Shown here piece after piece: positions 51,438 to 60,603 of a stretch of DNA of 64,000 nt. The notes beneath the pieces are model-generated. The model searched no databases. It saw only the letters and a list, made by a program, of their open reading frames with translations, and was not told where the DNA came from. Source of the stretch: Rhodoferax ferrireducens T118 (lineage in GTDB: Bacteria > Pseudomonadota > Gammaproteobacteria > Burkholderiales > Burkholderiaceae_C); assembly GCF_000013605.1 (NCBI RefSeq), contig NC_007908.1:4216001-4280000 (forward strand), given 5' to 3'. Numbering within the stretch: position 1 is the first letter of the stretch; each line of letters begins with the position of its first letter. Position numbers and translations under genes: made by a program.

Positions 51438-52346
51438 TCAAGCCGGCCGTTTGTTGAACAAGGCCTTGCCAGCCCGTGATTGGGTTGAGCGACCCAAGAA
51501 GTCGCTGATGAACTGACCCGCGTCGATCAACTTGTCCAGGTCGATGCCGGTCTCGATGCCCATGCCGTGCAACAGGTAGACCACGTCCTCGGACGCCACG
51601 TTGCCGGTGGCCCCCTTGGCATAAGGGCAACCGCCCAAGCCCGCCACCGAGGCGTCAAACTGCCAGACCCCCATTTGCAGGCAGATCAAGGTGTTGGCCA
51701 GGGCTTGGCCGTAGGTGTCGTGGAAGTGACCTGACACGTCATCGAGATCAAAATGCCTGAGCGTGGCTTCCATGGCGCGCTGCACCTTGAGCGGCGTGCC
51801 CACGCCAATGGTGTCGGCCACGCCCACATGCTGCACGCCAATTGAGCGCATCAAGCCCGCCAGGTAGCCCACGCGGGCGGGCGCAACCTCGCCCTCGTAC
51901 GGGCAGCCCACGCTGCAACTCATGGCGCCGCGCACATAAATGCCTGCCGCGCGCGCAGCATCCACCACCGGCGCAAAACGCTCGATGCTCTCGGCAATGC
52001 TGCAGTTGATGTTCTTCTGGCTGAAAGCCTCGCTGGCCGAGGCAAACACCACAATCTCGTCCGGCTTGGTCAAGAGCGCCGCTTCAAAACCCTTGAGGTT
52101 GGGCGTCAACACCGAATAGCGCACGCCGGGCAGGCGATTGATGCCTGCCATGACCTCAGCGTTGTCAGCCATTTGCGGCACCCATTTGGGCGACACAAAG
52201 CTGGTGACTTCAATTTCTTTCAGGCCGGCGGCTTGTAAGCGGTGCACCAGTTCAATCTTGACCGCGGCGGGCACGTCCTGCTTCTCGTTTTGCAGGCCGT
52301 CACGCGGGCCGACTTCGACCAATTTGACTCGTGTAGGGATGGACAT
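51438..52346 (-). CDS. mvaB: Hydroxymethylglutaryl-CoA lyase
   Basis: 302 residues. Cleaves HMG-CoA to acetoacetate and acetyl-CoA, the last step of leucine degradation. VEVGPRDGLQNE (metal/base site), HFHDTYG and the catalytic-Cys loop GLGGCPYAKGATGN are intact. It is the liuE equivalent for the liuBCD genes 5.4 kb upstream on the same strand; other genes intervene. Confidence 0.94.
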   Translation of the reverse strand: MSIPTRVKLVEVGPRDGLQNEKQDVPAAVKIELVHRLQAAGLKEIEVTSFVSPKWVPQMADNAEVMAGINRLPGVRYSVLTPNLKGFEAALLTKPDEIVVFASASEAFSQKNINCSIAESIERFAPVVDAARAAGIYVRGAMSCSVGCPYEGEVAPARVGYLAGLMRSIGVQHVGVADTIGVGTPLKVQRAMEATLRHFDLDDVSGHFHDTYGQALANTLICLQMGVWQFDASVAGLGGCPYAKGATGNVASEDVVYLLHGMGIETGIDLDKLIDAGQFISDFLGRSTQSRAGKALFNKRPA

Positions 52347-52394
52347 GAAAACTCTCTGAAGTTGGAATCTGTTTATTCTTGACCTGACAGCACG

Positions 52395-52643
52395 TCATCG
52401 ATAAAACGCTTGGACGCTGCCCTTCAACGTGATCATCAGCGGATTGCCCTTGCGATCGAGCGTCTTGCCTGCGGGAACCTTGATCCAGCCCTCGCTGATG
52501 CAGTACTCCGCCACATTCAAACGCTCCTTGTCATTCAATCGAATACCCACGTCATGCTCGAATACGGCAGCCACGTGATGGGGACTGCGCGGGTCGATGG
52601 ACAGACGGTCGGGCAGGGGCGGAAATTGAGTGGCTTCGTTCAT
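52395..52643 (-). CDS. DUF3297 family protein
   Basis: 82 residues beginning MNEATQFPPLPDRLSIDPRSPHH. The block FEHDVGIRLNDKERLNVAEYCISEGWIKVPAGKT is characteristic of DUF3297, a small cytosolic family of unknown function. The frame extends 15 codons upstream but the family start is ATG 52643. It is 48 bp upstream of mvaB on the same strand. Confidence 0.88.
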   Translation of the reverse strand: MNEATQFPPLPDRLSIDPRSPHHVAAVFEHDVGIRLNDKERLNVAEYCISEGWIKVPAGKTLDRKGNPLMITLKGSVQAFYR

Positions 52644-52868
52644 AAATATCTCTTTGTCAATTAAGGCGGATCTGGCCCGATTTTCCATGATTTGCCCATT
52701 ACCTGGTCTGGATCAGATGCGCCAACAGCTCACGTGACCTGAATTGCAGTTTCAGCCACACCATCAGCAGCCGCTGCAGATTGGAGACAGTCAGATTTTC
52801 AAAAAGAAAACGTCCAATAAAAAAGTTCAGGGGAAATGACGCGAAGCATTGTTTTGACCTTAGGGGTT

Positions 52869-52889
52869 GGGAGGGACTCCTCCCGTTTT
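52869..52889 (+). other. Short GC hairpin with T-run
   Basis: GGGAGG-GACT-CCTCCC followed by GTTTT on the plus strand, in the 283-bp gap between the SbmA-like transporter and DUF3297 genes. It resembles a small terminator, but no plus-strand gene leads into it. Nothing else was identified in 52644-52926. Confidence 0.25.
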
Positions 52890-52926
52890 GTTGGGTCAAC
52901 TGGCGCACTCAAATTTCCTCAATCAC

Positions 52927-54657
52927 TTACGGGCCCCAACGGTAGCCTCTTGCCTCATGCAGCGTCCAGCTGCCGTTACCGGGCAGTTCCAGCACCCAAT
53001 GGTGGTGCTTCACGATGGCCTGGTGATGGCTGACGCTGATCGGTGTGATGGACAGGACGGCCAGCTGGCCGTACAGGCGCTCCTCATTGCCCGCATCCAG
53101 CGCGCTGGTGGCCTCATCGAGCAGCAGGTAGCGGGGCTTGGCGAGCAAGGCCCGGGCAAAGACCAGCCGCTGCTGCTCGCCGACGGACAGCACCCGGGAC
53201 CAATCCAGTTCTGCGCCCAGGCCGCCGAAGCGCTCCGCCAGCGTCGGCAAATTAACCTGCTCAAGCCACTGCAGCAGTTCTTCGTCCGAGATGTCGCGCT
53301 CGGTTTGCGGGTAGGTCAGCTGGCAGCGCAGGTCGCCCAGCGGCAAGTAGGGCTGTTGCGGCAGGAACAACATGTCCGATCCGGCCGGTCGCGTTACTTC
53401 GCCCGAGCCCGTGTTCCACAGCCCGGCAATGACCCGCAACATCGAACTTTTGCCCGTGCCGCTGGGCCCGACGACCAGCAGTCCTTCGCCCGGCTTGACG
53501 GCCAGCGTGAGTTCCTCAAGCAGCAGGTGCTCGCGGTTGGGGGTGAGCACCGTCAGACGCTCAAGGGCAAGATCAAAGCCATGCACGGTGTGAATCTGCG
53601 TGCCATCGTCGGCGGCGCTGGCGGGCTGGCCTGCCTCATCCCCCAAGGCTTCCGAGAAGGCATGCAGCCGGTCAACACCGGCGGAAAAGCGGCTAAGACC
53701 CTCGAAATGCTGAACAATCACCGTCAGTGCGCTCAGAATGGCAGCGAAGGCGCCAGCGGCCTGGATCGCCCGGCCGACCTCCAGCTTCCCGGAGAGGACC
53801 TCGTTCGCAATGATCACGGTGGGCAGTACGATGGTCAGGAAACTGTGGGCGTACTGGAAGAGGTTGAGCTTGAACTGCCAACGCAGCACTTGCTGGTAGT
53901 TGGCGTAGGCCGCCGCGAAAACACGCTGTAGCGCCGACATCTCGCGCGCCTCACCGTCGTGGAAGGCAATCGGCTCAGCGTGTTCGCGCACCCGCACCAG
54001 GCTGAAGCGAAAGTTTGCCTCACGCTGCAGTTGGCGAAAGTTCAAGCCGATGAGCCGTTTGCCAAATACTGCGCCCGTGAATACGGTGCTCAAGATTGCA
54101 TAGCCGAGCAGGAAGTAAACCAGCCCCTGCGAGATGGTCCACAGCACGCTGGAGAAGGCGACCAAGTCGATCACCGAGCCCAGCGCGATCATGGAGAAGT
54201 AGAGCGACTGCTGGGTGAAGCTGTTGATGTCTTCGGCAATGCGCTGGTCGGGGTTGTCGATGCCGCTGGTGTTGAGCCGGTAATAGGCGCGCTGATGAAA
54301 ATAGCGCGCCAGAAAGCTGTCGGTCAGCCAGCGGCGCCAGCGCAGCCCGAGCGTGTCGCGCACGTAGTAGTACAGGGCATAGATGGGCACCGCTGCCACG
54401 AGGATGGCCGTGTAGCGCCAGATCGAGGCCCAGAAGCGATCGGTGTCGCGCGCGGCCAGGGCCGAGGTGAATTCACCCGTTTCCTGGTTGAACAGCACGC
54501 TGAAGGCGGTCTGCCCCAGCAGCAGCAAGACCAGCAAGGCCAGCATGCCCCTGGCTGGCCAGCGTTCATCCGACAGCCAGTACGGACGCGCGATGGTGAC
54601 AAAGCGTTGCCACAGGCGGGCGTTGAATCCGGGTGTTTCTTCGGTCGTCATGGCCAT
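52927..54657 (-). CDS. ABC transporter, SbmA/BacA-type permease fused to ATPase (YddA-like)
   Basis: 576 residues. Six transmembrane segments in an SbmA/BacA-like domain (~25-330; RWRRWLTDSFLARYFHQRAYYRL and NPDQRIAEDINSFTQQSL are typical) followed by an ATPase: Walker A GPSGTGKSS, signature LSVGEQQRLVFARALL (SVGE rather than SGGE, common in this family), Walker B YLLLDEATSALD. Related proteins import peptides or very-long-chain acyl-CoA (ABCD family). Substrate not predictable; an adjacent radical SAM gene raises the possibility of a modified peptide. Confidence 0.9.
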   Translation of the reverse strand: MAMTTEETPGFNARLWQRFVTIARPYWLSDERWPARGMLALLVLLLLGQTAFSVLFNQETGEFTSALAARDTDRFWASIWRYTAILVAAVPIYALYYYVRDTLGLRWRRWLTDSFLARYFHQRAYYRLNTSGIDNPDQRIAEDINSFTQQSLYFSMIALGSVIDLVAFSSVLWTISQGLVYFLLGYAILSTVFTGAVFGKRLIGLNFRQLQREANFRFSLVRVREHAEPIAFHDGEAREMSALQRVFAAAYANYQQVLRWQFKLNLFQYAHSFLTIVLPTVIIANEVLSGKLEVGRAIQAAGAFAAILSALTVIVQHFEGLSRFSAGVDRLHAFSEALGDEAGQPASAADDGTQIHTVHGFDLALERLTVLTPNREHLLLEELTLAVKPGEGLLVVGPSGTGKSSMLRVIAGLWNTGSGEVTRPAGSDMLFLPQQPYLPLGDLRCQLTYPQTERDISDEELLQWLEQVNLPTLAERFGGLGAELDWSRVLSVGEQQRLVFARALLAKPRYLLLDEATSALDAGNEERLYGQLAVLSITPISVSHHQAIVKHHHWVLELPGNGSWTLHEARGYRWGP

Positions 54658-54664
54658 TTGAACT

Positions 54665-54823
54665 TCAGGTGCTTGCGGCCTCGCTGGAATTGATCAGGTA
54701 CCGGGTGCCGGTAGCACAGTGACCGTCAACGACGATCACTTCGGGTTCAATCCGCACCAGCGCTTCGTCTGGCGCGGCGGTTGGTTCTCGCAACGGTGAG
54801 CAGCAATATTTCAAATTCGCCAT
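54665..54823 (-). CDS. Hypothetical 52-residue open frame
   Basis: MANLKYCCSPLREPTAAPDE...INSSEAAST, lying 7 bp upstream of the ABC transporter start on the same strand. No family recognised, no clear ribosome-binding site, no membrane segment. The opposite strand carries an equally plausible short frame (...VNDDHFGFNPHQRFVWRGGW). I would not rely on either; apart from these, 54658-55007 shows nothing. Confidence 0.25.
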   Translation of the reverse strand: MANLKYCCSPLREPTAAPDEALVRIEPEVIVVDGHCATGTRYLINSSEAAST

Positions 54824-55007
54824 TGGGCTTGACCAGAGAGCGATGTTGAGGCCCTGTGTGTCTTGGGTTGGAACTTGTGGCGGACACCTGTGATTGAAGT
54901 CCACTCTAGCACAGGGTCCATGGCCGTGTGGTTCACAAGCATCGAGCCACGATAACAGCCTCACGCGCGTATCATGGTACGGTCAATCGGTACTTAACTT
55001 CTCACTC

Positions 55008-55370
55008 ATGAACCCTCTATTTCAAACCAGGCTTGCGCTTTTGGCCGTCACGGTCTGCTGTTGTGCTTCAGCTGGCGCGGCTGATTCAACTCAGCCCGCT
55101 GCGGGCACGCCACCGTCTGTCGTTGAAAGGGTGGGAAAGGCAGTAGAGCGTGGCGCGAAGGCCGCCGCCAGCGGTGTCAAAAAAGGCGTGACCGCAGGCG
55201 CACATGGGGTCGAGCGTGGCGCACAAGCGGCTGCCAGTGGCGTTGAACGGGGTGCCAAGGCTGCCGCCAGAGGCATCGAACACGGCGCAACAGCAACGGC
55301 CCACGCGGCCACGACGGTCGCCGGCAAGGTGGCACCATCACCCGCGTCTTCCTCGGCGGCAAGTCACTGA
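55008..55370 (+). CDS. Secreted protein with five 11-residue repeats
   Basis: 120 residues: signal peptide (about 1-24, LALLAVTVCCCASAGA), then residues 45-99 made of five exact-length 11-mers (AVERGAKAAAS, GVKKGVTAGAH, GVERGAQAAAS, GVERGAKAAAR, GIEHGATATAH), then a Ser/Ala-rich end. Eleven-residue amphipathic repeats resemble LEA or apolipoprotein helices and suggest membrane- or stress-related binding. ATG 55008 opens the signal peptide; upstream codons are not needed. It converges with the radical SAM gene, 28 bp apart. Family not recognised. Confidence 0.75.
   Translation: MNPLFQTRLALLAVTVCCCASAGAADSTQPAAGTPPSVVERVGKAVERGAKAAASGVKKGVTAGAHGVERGAQAAASGVERGAKAAARGIEHGATATAHAATTVAGKVAPSPASSSAASH
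55140..55304 (+). repeat. Five tandem 33-bp coding repeats
   Basis: Five consecutive 33-base units, each encoding one 11-residue motif of the pattern (A/G)-(V/I)-E/K-R/K/H-G-x-x-A-x-A-x. Units three and four are nearly identical at the protein level, so the array probably grew by duplication. Confidence 0.85.
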
Positions 55371-55398
55371 GCCTAGTCGGTTCTTGACTGGCCCTGGC

Positions 55399-56586
55399 TC
55401 AGGGCATGATCTCCACATACTCATAGACTTCACAATCCATGATCTGTTTGCGCACCGGCAGTGTGGCCCGGTCGAACCAGGCTTGCGGCTTGTGTTGGTC
55501 GATCTCGCGGCCCATGAAGCGGATCAACTCGCAGATCGGTTCGACCACGTTGGTGCGGTAGCGCTCGTCCTGCTTGACATAGCCGAGGTACATGTTCTTC
55601 ATGCAATTGCCACGGCACCATGAAAATGCCTCGCATCCGTCGCAGGGCATGGCGGAGGTGGGTTGCAGCGGGCTCTTTTTGAGCCAGTTGCTTTTGACAT
55701 CACCCATCTTCATTTCCGGGGCGTACATCATGTCCGGGCAGGGATAAATCTCGCCATTGGGCATCACGTTGAGCAAGTGCGTGGACACGCGGCACTGGGT
55801 GCGACCCGCATACAGTTCTTGTGCGCGGGTCGGGAAAAGCTTGTTGCGGACCATGCCCATCAGCGGAATCAGCGGGTAGATCACATCGGTGCGCGAGAAG
55901 AACTTGTCGATCAATTGCACCAGCACGGACTGGCGCTTGGCCACCGAGTCGCCGCCATACTGCTCATCGGCCACAAACTGCCAGTACAGGTAGTCAAACG
56001 GCGTGTCCTGCCCGACCAGCTGATCCAGCTCCTCAAAACAGGTGTCAGGATTGCCCCAGGTCACCCGGGCCGTGATGGTGCCGCCCACTTTGGCGCGCAC
56101 TTCCCGCAGGTTTTTCATCACCTGGCGGTAGATGCCACGTCCGCGGTAGCCGTCGGTGGTGGCTTCGCCGCCGTCAATCGAGGCCAGCACGTTGGACAGC
56201 CGGCTCAAGGTCTCGTCCGGCAGTTTCGAGATCAGGGTGGCGTTGGTCTGCAGTTGAAAGCGAAACTGCGGGAAGCGCTGCATCACTTCCAGCATCAGTG
56301 GCTTGTTCAGCGTGGGCTCTCCCCCGTAAAACGTCACATAGACTTCCTTGCCCAACAGATGCTTGTCGACGAAGGCACAGAGTTGCTCAATGTCGTACTC
56401 CACATGAACCTGGGAGCCCAACACCTCGCCCACGCCCAATGAGCAATAGCTGCACTTCAGGTTGCATTTGAGGGTGGTCAGCAATTGCAGCTCGACCCGG
56501 CCGCCTACGATGGGGTTGACGTCCGATTGCGGGATGTCCGCTTTGGCGCTGTCTGAATAGAAGTGAATCGGCGTCGAGTGGTGCAT
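55399..56586 (-). CDS. Radical SAM/SPASM domain protein
   Basis: 395 residues. Radical SAM motif CNLKCSYC (Cys41, 45, 48), GGEPTLN-type SAM-contact segment, and a C-terminal SPASM-like region with at least seven cysteines (QCRVSTHLLNVMPNGEIYPCPD; CDGCEAFSWCRGNCMKN), able to hold auxiliary Fe-S clusters as in peptide-modifying maturases and sulfatase activators. No sulfatase and no convincing precursor peptide lies next to it. Its start has no clear ribosome-binding site. Possible links are the convergent 11-mer repeat protein and the SbmA-like transporter. Confidence 0.88.
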   Translation of the reverse strand: MHHSTPIHFYSDSAKADIPQSDVNPIVGGRVELQLLTTLKCNLKCSYCSLGVGEVLGSQVHVEYDIEQLCAFVDKHLLGKEVYVTFYGGEPTLNKPLMLEVMQRFPQFRFQLQTNATLISKLPDETLSRLSNVLASIDGGEATTDGYRGRGIYRQVMKNLREVRAKVGGTITARVTWGNPDTCFEELDQLVGQDTPFDYLYWQFVADEQYGGDSVAKRQSVLVQLIDKFFSRTDVIYPLIPLMGMVRNKLFPTRAQELYAGRTQCRVSTHLLNVMPNGEIYPCPDMMYAPEMKMGDVKSNWLKKSPLQPTSAMPCDGCEAFSWCRGNCMKNMYLGYVKQDERYRTNVVEPICELIRFMGREIDQHKPQAWFDRATLPVRKQIMDCEVYEYVEIMP

Positions 56587-56787
56587 TATTTGGACTGAAG
56601 GACTGGTAGATCGGGTTGCAGATGTGCGCGACCGGAATTTCGCGCGGGCAGCGAAGAGGCCGTCTCTGACGGGCGCCGATGATAAGCGCTACGGTGGCAA
56701 AAATGAGCTTTTGTGGCGCCGTAGCGACGGCTGCGGGGCGAAGAAGGATGTTTGATTGACCCAATCGACATTGGGGCGACGCCCCAC

Positions 56788-57708
56788 TCAATAGCCCCGT
56801 TCCAAATCAACCCGTCCCACGACCGTCTCACCGCGCTCGAGCGCCTCCAGCTTGCCCGCGATCTGCGCAATACTGGTCTCGCGCAGGGTGCGCGCTGAGG
56901 TGTGCGGCGTGATGGTGATCTTGGGGTGCTGCCAAAACGGGTGCTTCAGGGGCAAGGGCTCGGTGCGAAACACGTCCAGCGTAGCACCGGCCAAGTGGCC
57001 GCTGTCAAGCAAGGCCAGCAAATCGTCGTCCACCAGATGCGCGCCGCGCGCCACATTGATAACGTAGCCACTGGGTTGCAGGCGGCTCAAGGTGTCGCGA
57101 TTCAGGATGCCTTGGGTGTCGAAGGTGAGCGGCAGCAGGTTCACCAGAATGCGGCTGGATGCCAGGAACGCGTCCAGCTGCGCCCTGCCGTTGAAACCAC
57201 GCACACCTGGCATCACCTTGGGCGAGCGGCTCCAGCCGTTCACGGGGAACTCAAACTGGGTGAGTGCCTGCGCCACGCGCTGCCCCAGCACGCCCAGGCC
57301 CATGACGCCGACGGGGAAGTCGGCCCGGTGGCGTGGCTTGTGAAACGTCCACTGACCGTGGCTGATGTCGGCCGCATAAACGTCCAGCTCGCGAAAGTGG
57401 CGAATGACGGCGTGACAGACGTACTCGGCCATCTGCACCGCCATGCCCGCGTCGTCCAGTCGCACCACGGTGGCCTGGGGCGGCAGGCGCAGCCTCAGCA
57501 AGGCATCAACGCCAGCGCCGATGGCAAACACGCCTTTGAGTTGCGGCTGCTGGTCAAAGAACTGTTGCGGCGGTGCCCAGACGACGGCGTAATCGGCCGG
57601 CGCTGCGCCGGGCTGCCAAAGCTCGACCTGAGCCTGCGGCAGGGCCGCGCGCAGACCCGCCAGCCAGGGTGTGGGTTCGGTGCCGGTGCAGCAGAAACTG
57701 ATTTTCAT
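56788..57708 (-). CDS. ghrA: Glyoxylate/hydroxypyruvate reductase A
   Basis: 306 residues, D-isomer-specific 2-hydroxyacid dehydrogenase. NAD(P) loop VGVMGLGVLGQ, catalytic Arg in NVARGAHL, Glu in DVFRTEPLP and His in ITPHTSART fit GhrA, which reduces glyoxylate and hydroxypyruvate. Start ATG 57708 (MKISFCCTGTEPTPWL). It follows liuD by 13 bp in the same direction, so it is probably in that transcript. Confidence 0.9.
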   Translation of the reverse strand: MKISFCCTGTEPTPWLAGLRAALPQAQVELWQPGAAPADYAVVWAPPQQFFDQQPQLKGVFAIGAGVDALLRLRLPPQATVVRLDDAGMAVQMAEYVCHAVIRHFRELDVYAADISHGQWTFHKPRHRADFPVGVMGLGVLGQRVAQALTQFEFPVNGWSRSPKVMPGVRGFNGRAQLDAFLASSRILVNLLPLTFDTQGILNRDTLSRLQPSGYVINVARGAHLVDDDLLALLDSGHLAGATLDVFRTEPLPLKHPFWQHPKITITPHTSARTLRETSIAQIAGKLEALERGETVVGRVDLERGY

Positions 57709-57721
57709 GATGGCCCGATTA

Positions 57722-59746
57722 TTACTGCGCCACCAGCTTGAGCAGCTCGGCCCCTTCCACCACTTGGTCGCCGGGCGCGTAGAGCAGTTCGGCGACCACG
57801 CCGTCCATCGGGGCGGCAATGGTGTGCTCCATCTTCATGGCGTCCATCACCGCCAGCGGCTGGCCCTTGCTGACCTTGTCACCGGCCTTGACGGCAAACG
57901 ACACCACCTTGCCCGGCATCGGCGCCGTCAGGCGCCCGCCTTCCACCTGGCTGTCGCCAGCGTGCGCCAGGGCGTCAATTGCTATTATTTCTGTAGCTCC
58001 TTGTGCAGTAAATACGTGGGCTACAGCGTCTTTTCTATAGACACTGACAATCTGGCGCCGGGCCGCAAAGCGCACATCGATGCCTTGCGTCAACGGCACA
58101 AACGAAAACCCGCCGACCTCACCCGCCACCGCCAGTTGCAAGGCACCGTCGTGCAAGGTCGTCAGCTGCACGATATGCACCTGGCCCTGAAACGCGTAGT
58201 CGAAGCGGCGCGTGCTCGGTCCGTGCGAGCGCCAGCCGTCACGCCGGGCCCAGGGGTCGAGCCAGCCCGCGCGCTCGGCCAGTTGCGCCTGGGCGCAGCG
58301 TTCCTGCTGCAAGGTATGCGCAATCACACTGGCCACGGCCAGGCTCAAACCGACTTTTTCCTGCTTGAACAACACGGCCTCTTCACGGGGAATCAGCCCG
58401 GTGTCCAGGTCCGCCTGCACAAAGGAGCGGCTTTGCACCACATGGCGCAAGAACTGCACATTGGTGTTGAGCCCGACGATGTGGGTCTGGGCCAGCGCGG
58501 TGTCCAGCCTGGAGAGCGCCTGTTCCCGGCTGTCGCCATGCACGATCAGCTTGGCCAGCATGGAGTCGTAGAACGGGCTGATGGCATCACCTTCGCGCAC
58601 GCCGGAGTCCACGCGCACGCCGCCATTGCTGCGCTCAAACGTGACGCATGCGGGCAGCCCATACACCTGCAGGGTGCCGGTGGCGGGCATGAAGTTGTTG
58701 TCCGGGTTTTCCGCGCAAATGCGGGCTTCGATCGCGTGGCCGGTGATCTTGAGCTGGTCCTGGCGCAGCGGCAGCGCCTCGCCGGCGGCCACCCGCAGCT
58801 GCCACTCCACCAGGTCCTGGCCGGTGATGGCTTCGGTCACGGGATGCTCCACCTGCAGGCGCGTGTTCATTTCCATGAAGAAAAAATCCATGGAACCGTC
58901 CGGGCGCTGCTCCACGATGAACTCCACCGTGCCAGCCCCCACATAGTTCACGGCCTGCGCCGCAGCCACGGCCGCCTCGCCCATCTGTTGGCGCAGCGCG
59001 GGTGTCATGCCCGGCGCGGGCGCTTCTTCCAGCACCTTTTGATGGCGGCGCTGCACCGAGCAGTCGCGCTCAAACAAGTACACATAGTTGCCCAGCGTGT
59101 CGCCAAACACCTGAATCTCGATGTGGCGCGGGCGCTGCACGTATTTTTCGATCAGCACCGCGTCATTGCCAAAGCTGTTGATGGCCTCGCGCCGGCAGGA
59201 GGCCAGCGCCGATGCAAAGTCCGCCGCGTTGGCCACCACCCGCATGCCCTTGCCGCCGCCGCCGGCACTGGCCTTGATCAGCACCGGGTAACCGATGGCG
59301 TCGGCCTCGCGCTGCAGCAAAGCCGGGTCCTGGTCGGCGCCGTGGTAGCCGGGCACCAGCGGCACCCCGGCCAGGCCCATCAGGCGCTTGGACTCGGCTT
59401 TGAGCCCCATGGCCAAAATGGCGGACGACGGCGGGCCAATAAACACCAGGCCGGCATCAAGACAGGCGCGCGCAAACTCTTCGTTTTCACTCAAGAAACC
59501 GTAGCCGGGGTGGATGGCTTGCGCCCCGGTAGCCTGGGCTGCCGCAATGATGTTTTGCCAGCGCAGGTAGCTGTCTTTGGGCGCGCTGCCCCCGATATAG
59601 ACGGCCTCGTCACACACGCTGACGTGTTTGGCGTTGGCATCGGCATCGGAATAGACCGCCACTGTTTTGATGGCCATGCGACGCGCGGTGGCGGCGACGC
59701 GGCAGGCGATCTCGCCCCGGTTGGCAATCAGAATTTTGTTAAACAT
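57722..59746 (-). CDS. liuD: Methylcrotonyl-CoA carboxylase biotin-containing subunit
   Basis: 674 residues: biotin carboxylase (MFNKILIANRGEIACRV; ATP loop ASAGGGGKGMRVV; EMNTRLQVEHPVTE), a middle BT-type domain, and a C-terminal biotinyl domain with AMKM (biotin on the Lys). With liuB it carboxylates 3-methylcrotonyl-CoA in leucine breakdown; co-location with liuB and liuC favours this over propionyl- or acetyl-CoA carboxylase. About 21 residues of the interdomain stretch (DAVAHVFTAQGATEIIAIDAL) are translated from a dispersed-repeat copy. Confidence 0.9.
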   Translation of the reverse strand: MFNKILIANRGEIACRVAATARRMAIKTVAVYSDADANAKHVSVCDEAVYIGGSAPKDSYLRWQNIIAAAQATGAQAIHPGYGFLSENEEFARACLDAGLVFIGPPSSAILAMGLKAESKRLMGLAGVPLVPGYHGADQDPALLQREADAIGYPVLIKASAGGGGKGMRVVANAADFASALASCRREAINSFGNDAVLIEKYVQRPRHIEIQVFGDTLGNYVYLFERDCSVQRRHQKVLEEAPAPGMTPALRQQMGEAAVAAAQAVNYVGAGTVEFIVEQRPDGSMDFFFMEMNTRLQVEHPVTEAITGQDLVEWQLRVAAGEALPLRQDQLKITGHAIEARICAENPDNNFMPATGTLQVYGLPACVTFERSNGGVRVDSGVREGDAISPFYDSMLAKLIVHGDSREQALSRLDTALAQTHIVGLNTNVQFLRHVVQSRSFVQADLDTGLIPREEAVLFKQEKVGLSLAVASVIAHTLQQERCAQAQLAERAGWLDPWARRDGWRSHGPSTRRFDYAFQGQVHIVQLTTLHDGALQLAVAGEVGGFSFVPLTQGIDVRFAARRQIVSVYRKDAVAHVFTAQGATEIIAIDALAHAGDSQVEGGRLTAPMPGKVVSFAVKAGDKVSKGQPLAVMDAMKMEHTIAAPMDGVVAELLYAPGDQVVEGAELLKLVAQ
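57976..58036 (+). repeat. Dispersed ~60-bp repeat, copy 5 (inside liuD)
   Basis: CAATTGCTATTATTTCTGTAGCTCC, spacer AGTAAATACG, TGGGCTACAGCG. It matches copy 3 closely in the AGTAAATACG...GGGCTA part and lies antisense to liuD, just before the biotinyl domain. Confidence 0.55.
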
Positions 59747-59768
59747 ATCTTTCTTCTCTCTTGAAAAT

Positions 59769-60545
59769 TCAGGACAGCCACGCGGGTTTGCGTTTTTGCA
59801 GAAAGGACTGCACGCCCTCTTTGCCCTCGGCACTGGCGCGAATGGTGGCGATGCCTTCGACGGTTTGGGCAATCAAGGCCGCATCGATGTCTTGGCCGGC
59901 CACGTCATGCAACAGGGCTTTGCACCTTTGCACCGCATTCGGGCTGGCGCTGAGCAGCGCTTGGGTCATTTCATTCACTTTGGCATCCAGTTGTTCTGCG
60001 CTCACCACGGCGTGCACAAAACCGATGCGCAAGGCCTCCACCGCGTCAAAACGCTCGGCGGTCAAAAAGTAGCGGTGCGCCGCGCGCGCGCCCATGGCGC
60101 GAATCACATACGGGCTGATGGTGGCCGGGTACAAACCCAGCTTGACCTCGCTCAGGCAGTAGTTGGCCGTGTCCACACTGACCGCCATGTCACACGCCGC
60201 CACCAGGCCCATGCCGCCGGCATAAACGTCGCCCTGAATGCGCGCCACCGTGGGCTTGGGGCAGGTGTAGATCACACGCAGCATCTCGGCCAACTGGGCC
60301 GCATCCGCCAGGTTTTCAGCGTATGTGTAGTCGGCCATACGGCGCATCCAGTTGAGGTCCGCACCGGCACAGAAGGCCGGCCCTGAAGCTGCCAGCACGA
60401 TGGCGCGCACTTCCTTGTTGTGTCCCAGTTCAGTGAACGCCTGCGTGAGCTCGGCGATCACCTCGTCGTTGAAGGCGTTGCGGACCTCGGGGCGGCTCAA
60501 TGTGACCTGCGCCACCGGGCCGGGTTGAATGTTCAGTGTTGCCAT
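59769..60545 (-). CDS. liuC: Enoyl-CoA hydratase/isomerase, probable methylglutaconyl-CoA hydratase
   Basis: 258 residues, crotonase fold. Oxyanion-hole segments AFCAGADLNWM and GDVYAGGMGLVAACD are present, and the catalytic-region pattern LSEVKLGLYPATISPYVI is typical of LiuC/AUH-like hydratases. It would convert methylglutaconyl-CoA to HMG-CoA between MCC and HMG-CoA lyase. 22 bp precede liuD. Confidence 0.88.
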   Translation of the reverse strand: MATLNIQPGPVAQVTLSRPEVRNAFNDEVIAELTQAFTELGHNKEVRAIVLAASGPAFCAGADLNWMRRMADYTYAENLADAAQLAEMLRVIYTCPKPTVARIQGDVYAGGMGLVAACDMAVSVDTANYCLSEVKLGLYPATISPYVIRAMGARAAHRYFLTAERFDAVEALRIGFVHAVVSAEQLDAKVNEMTQALLSASPNAVQRCKALLHDVAGQDIDAALIAQTVEGIATIRASAEGKEGVQSFLQKRKPAWLS

Positions 60546-60603
60546 AGCGGTCAGCCTCGCAAGGTTTTCATCACATAAAAAAATCGGTTTCGCGGTGCAG
60601 CCA

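Noticed and set aside
56587..56772. 61-residue frame (MSIGSIKHPSSP...) ending at the radical SAM start, considered as a RiPP precursor
   Set aside because: TAATG overlap is attractive, but the sequence is Arg/His/Ser-rich like a shadow frame, has no leader-core layout and no ribosome-binding site.
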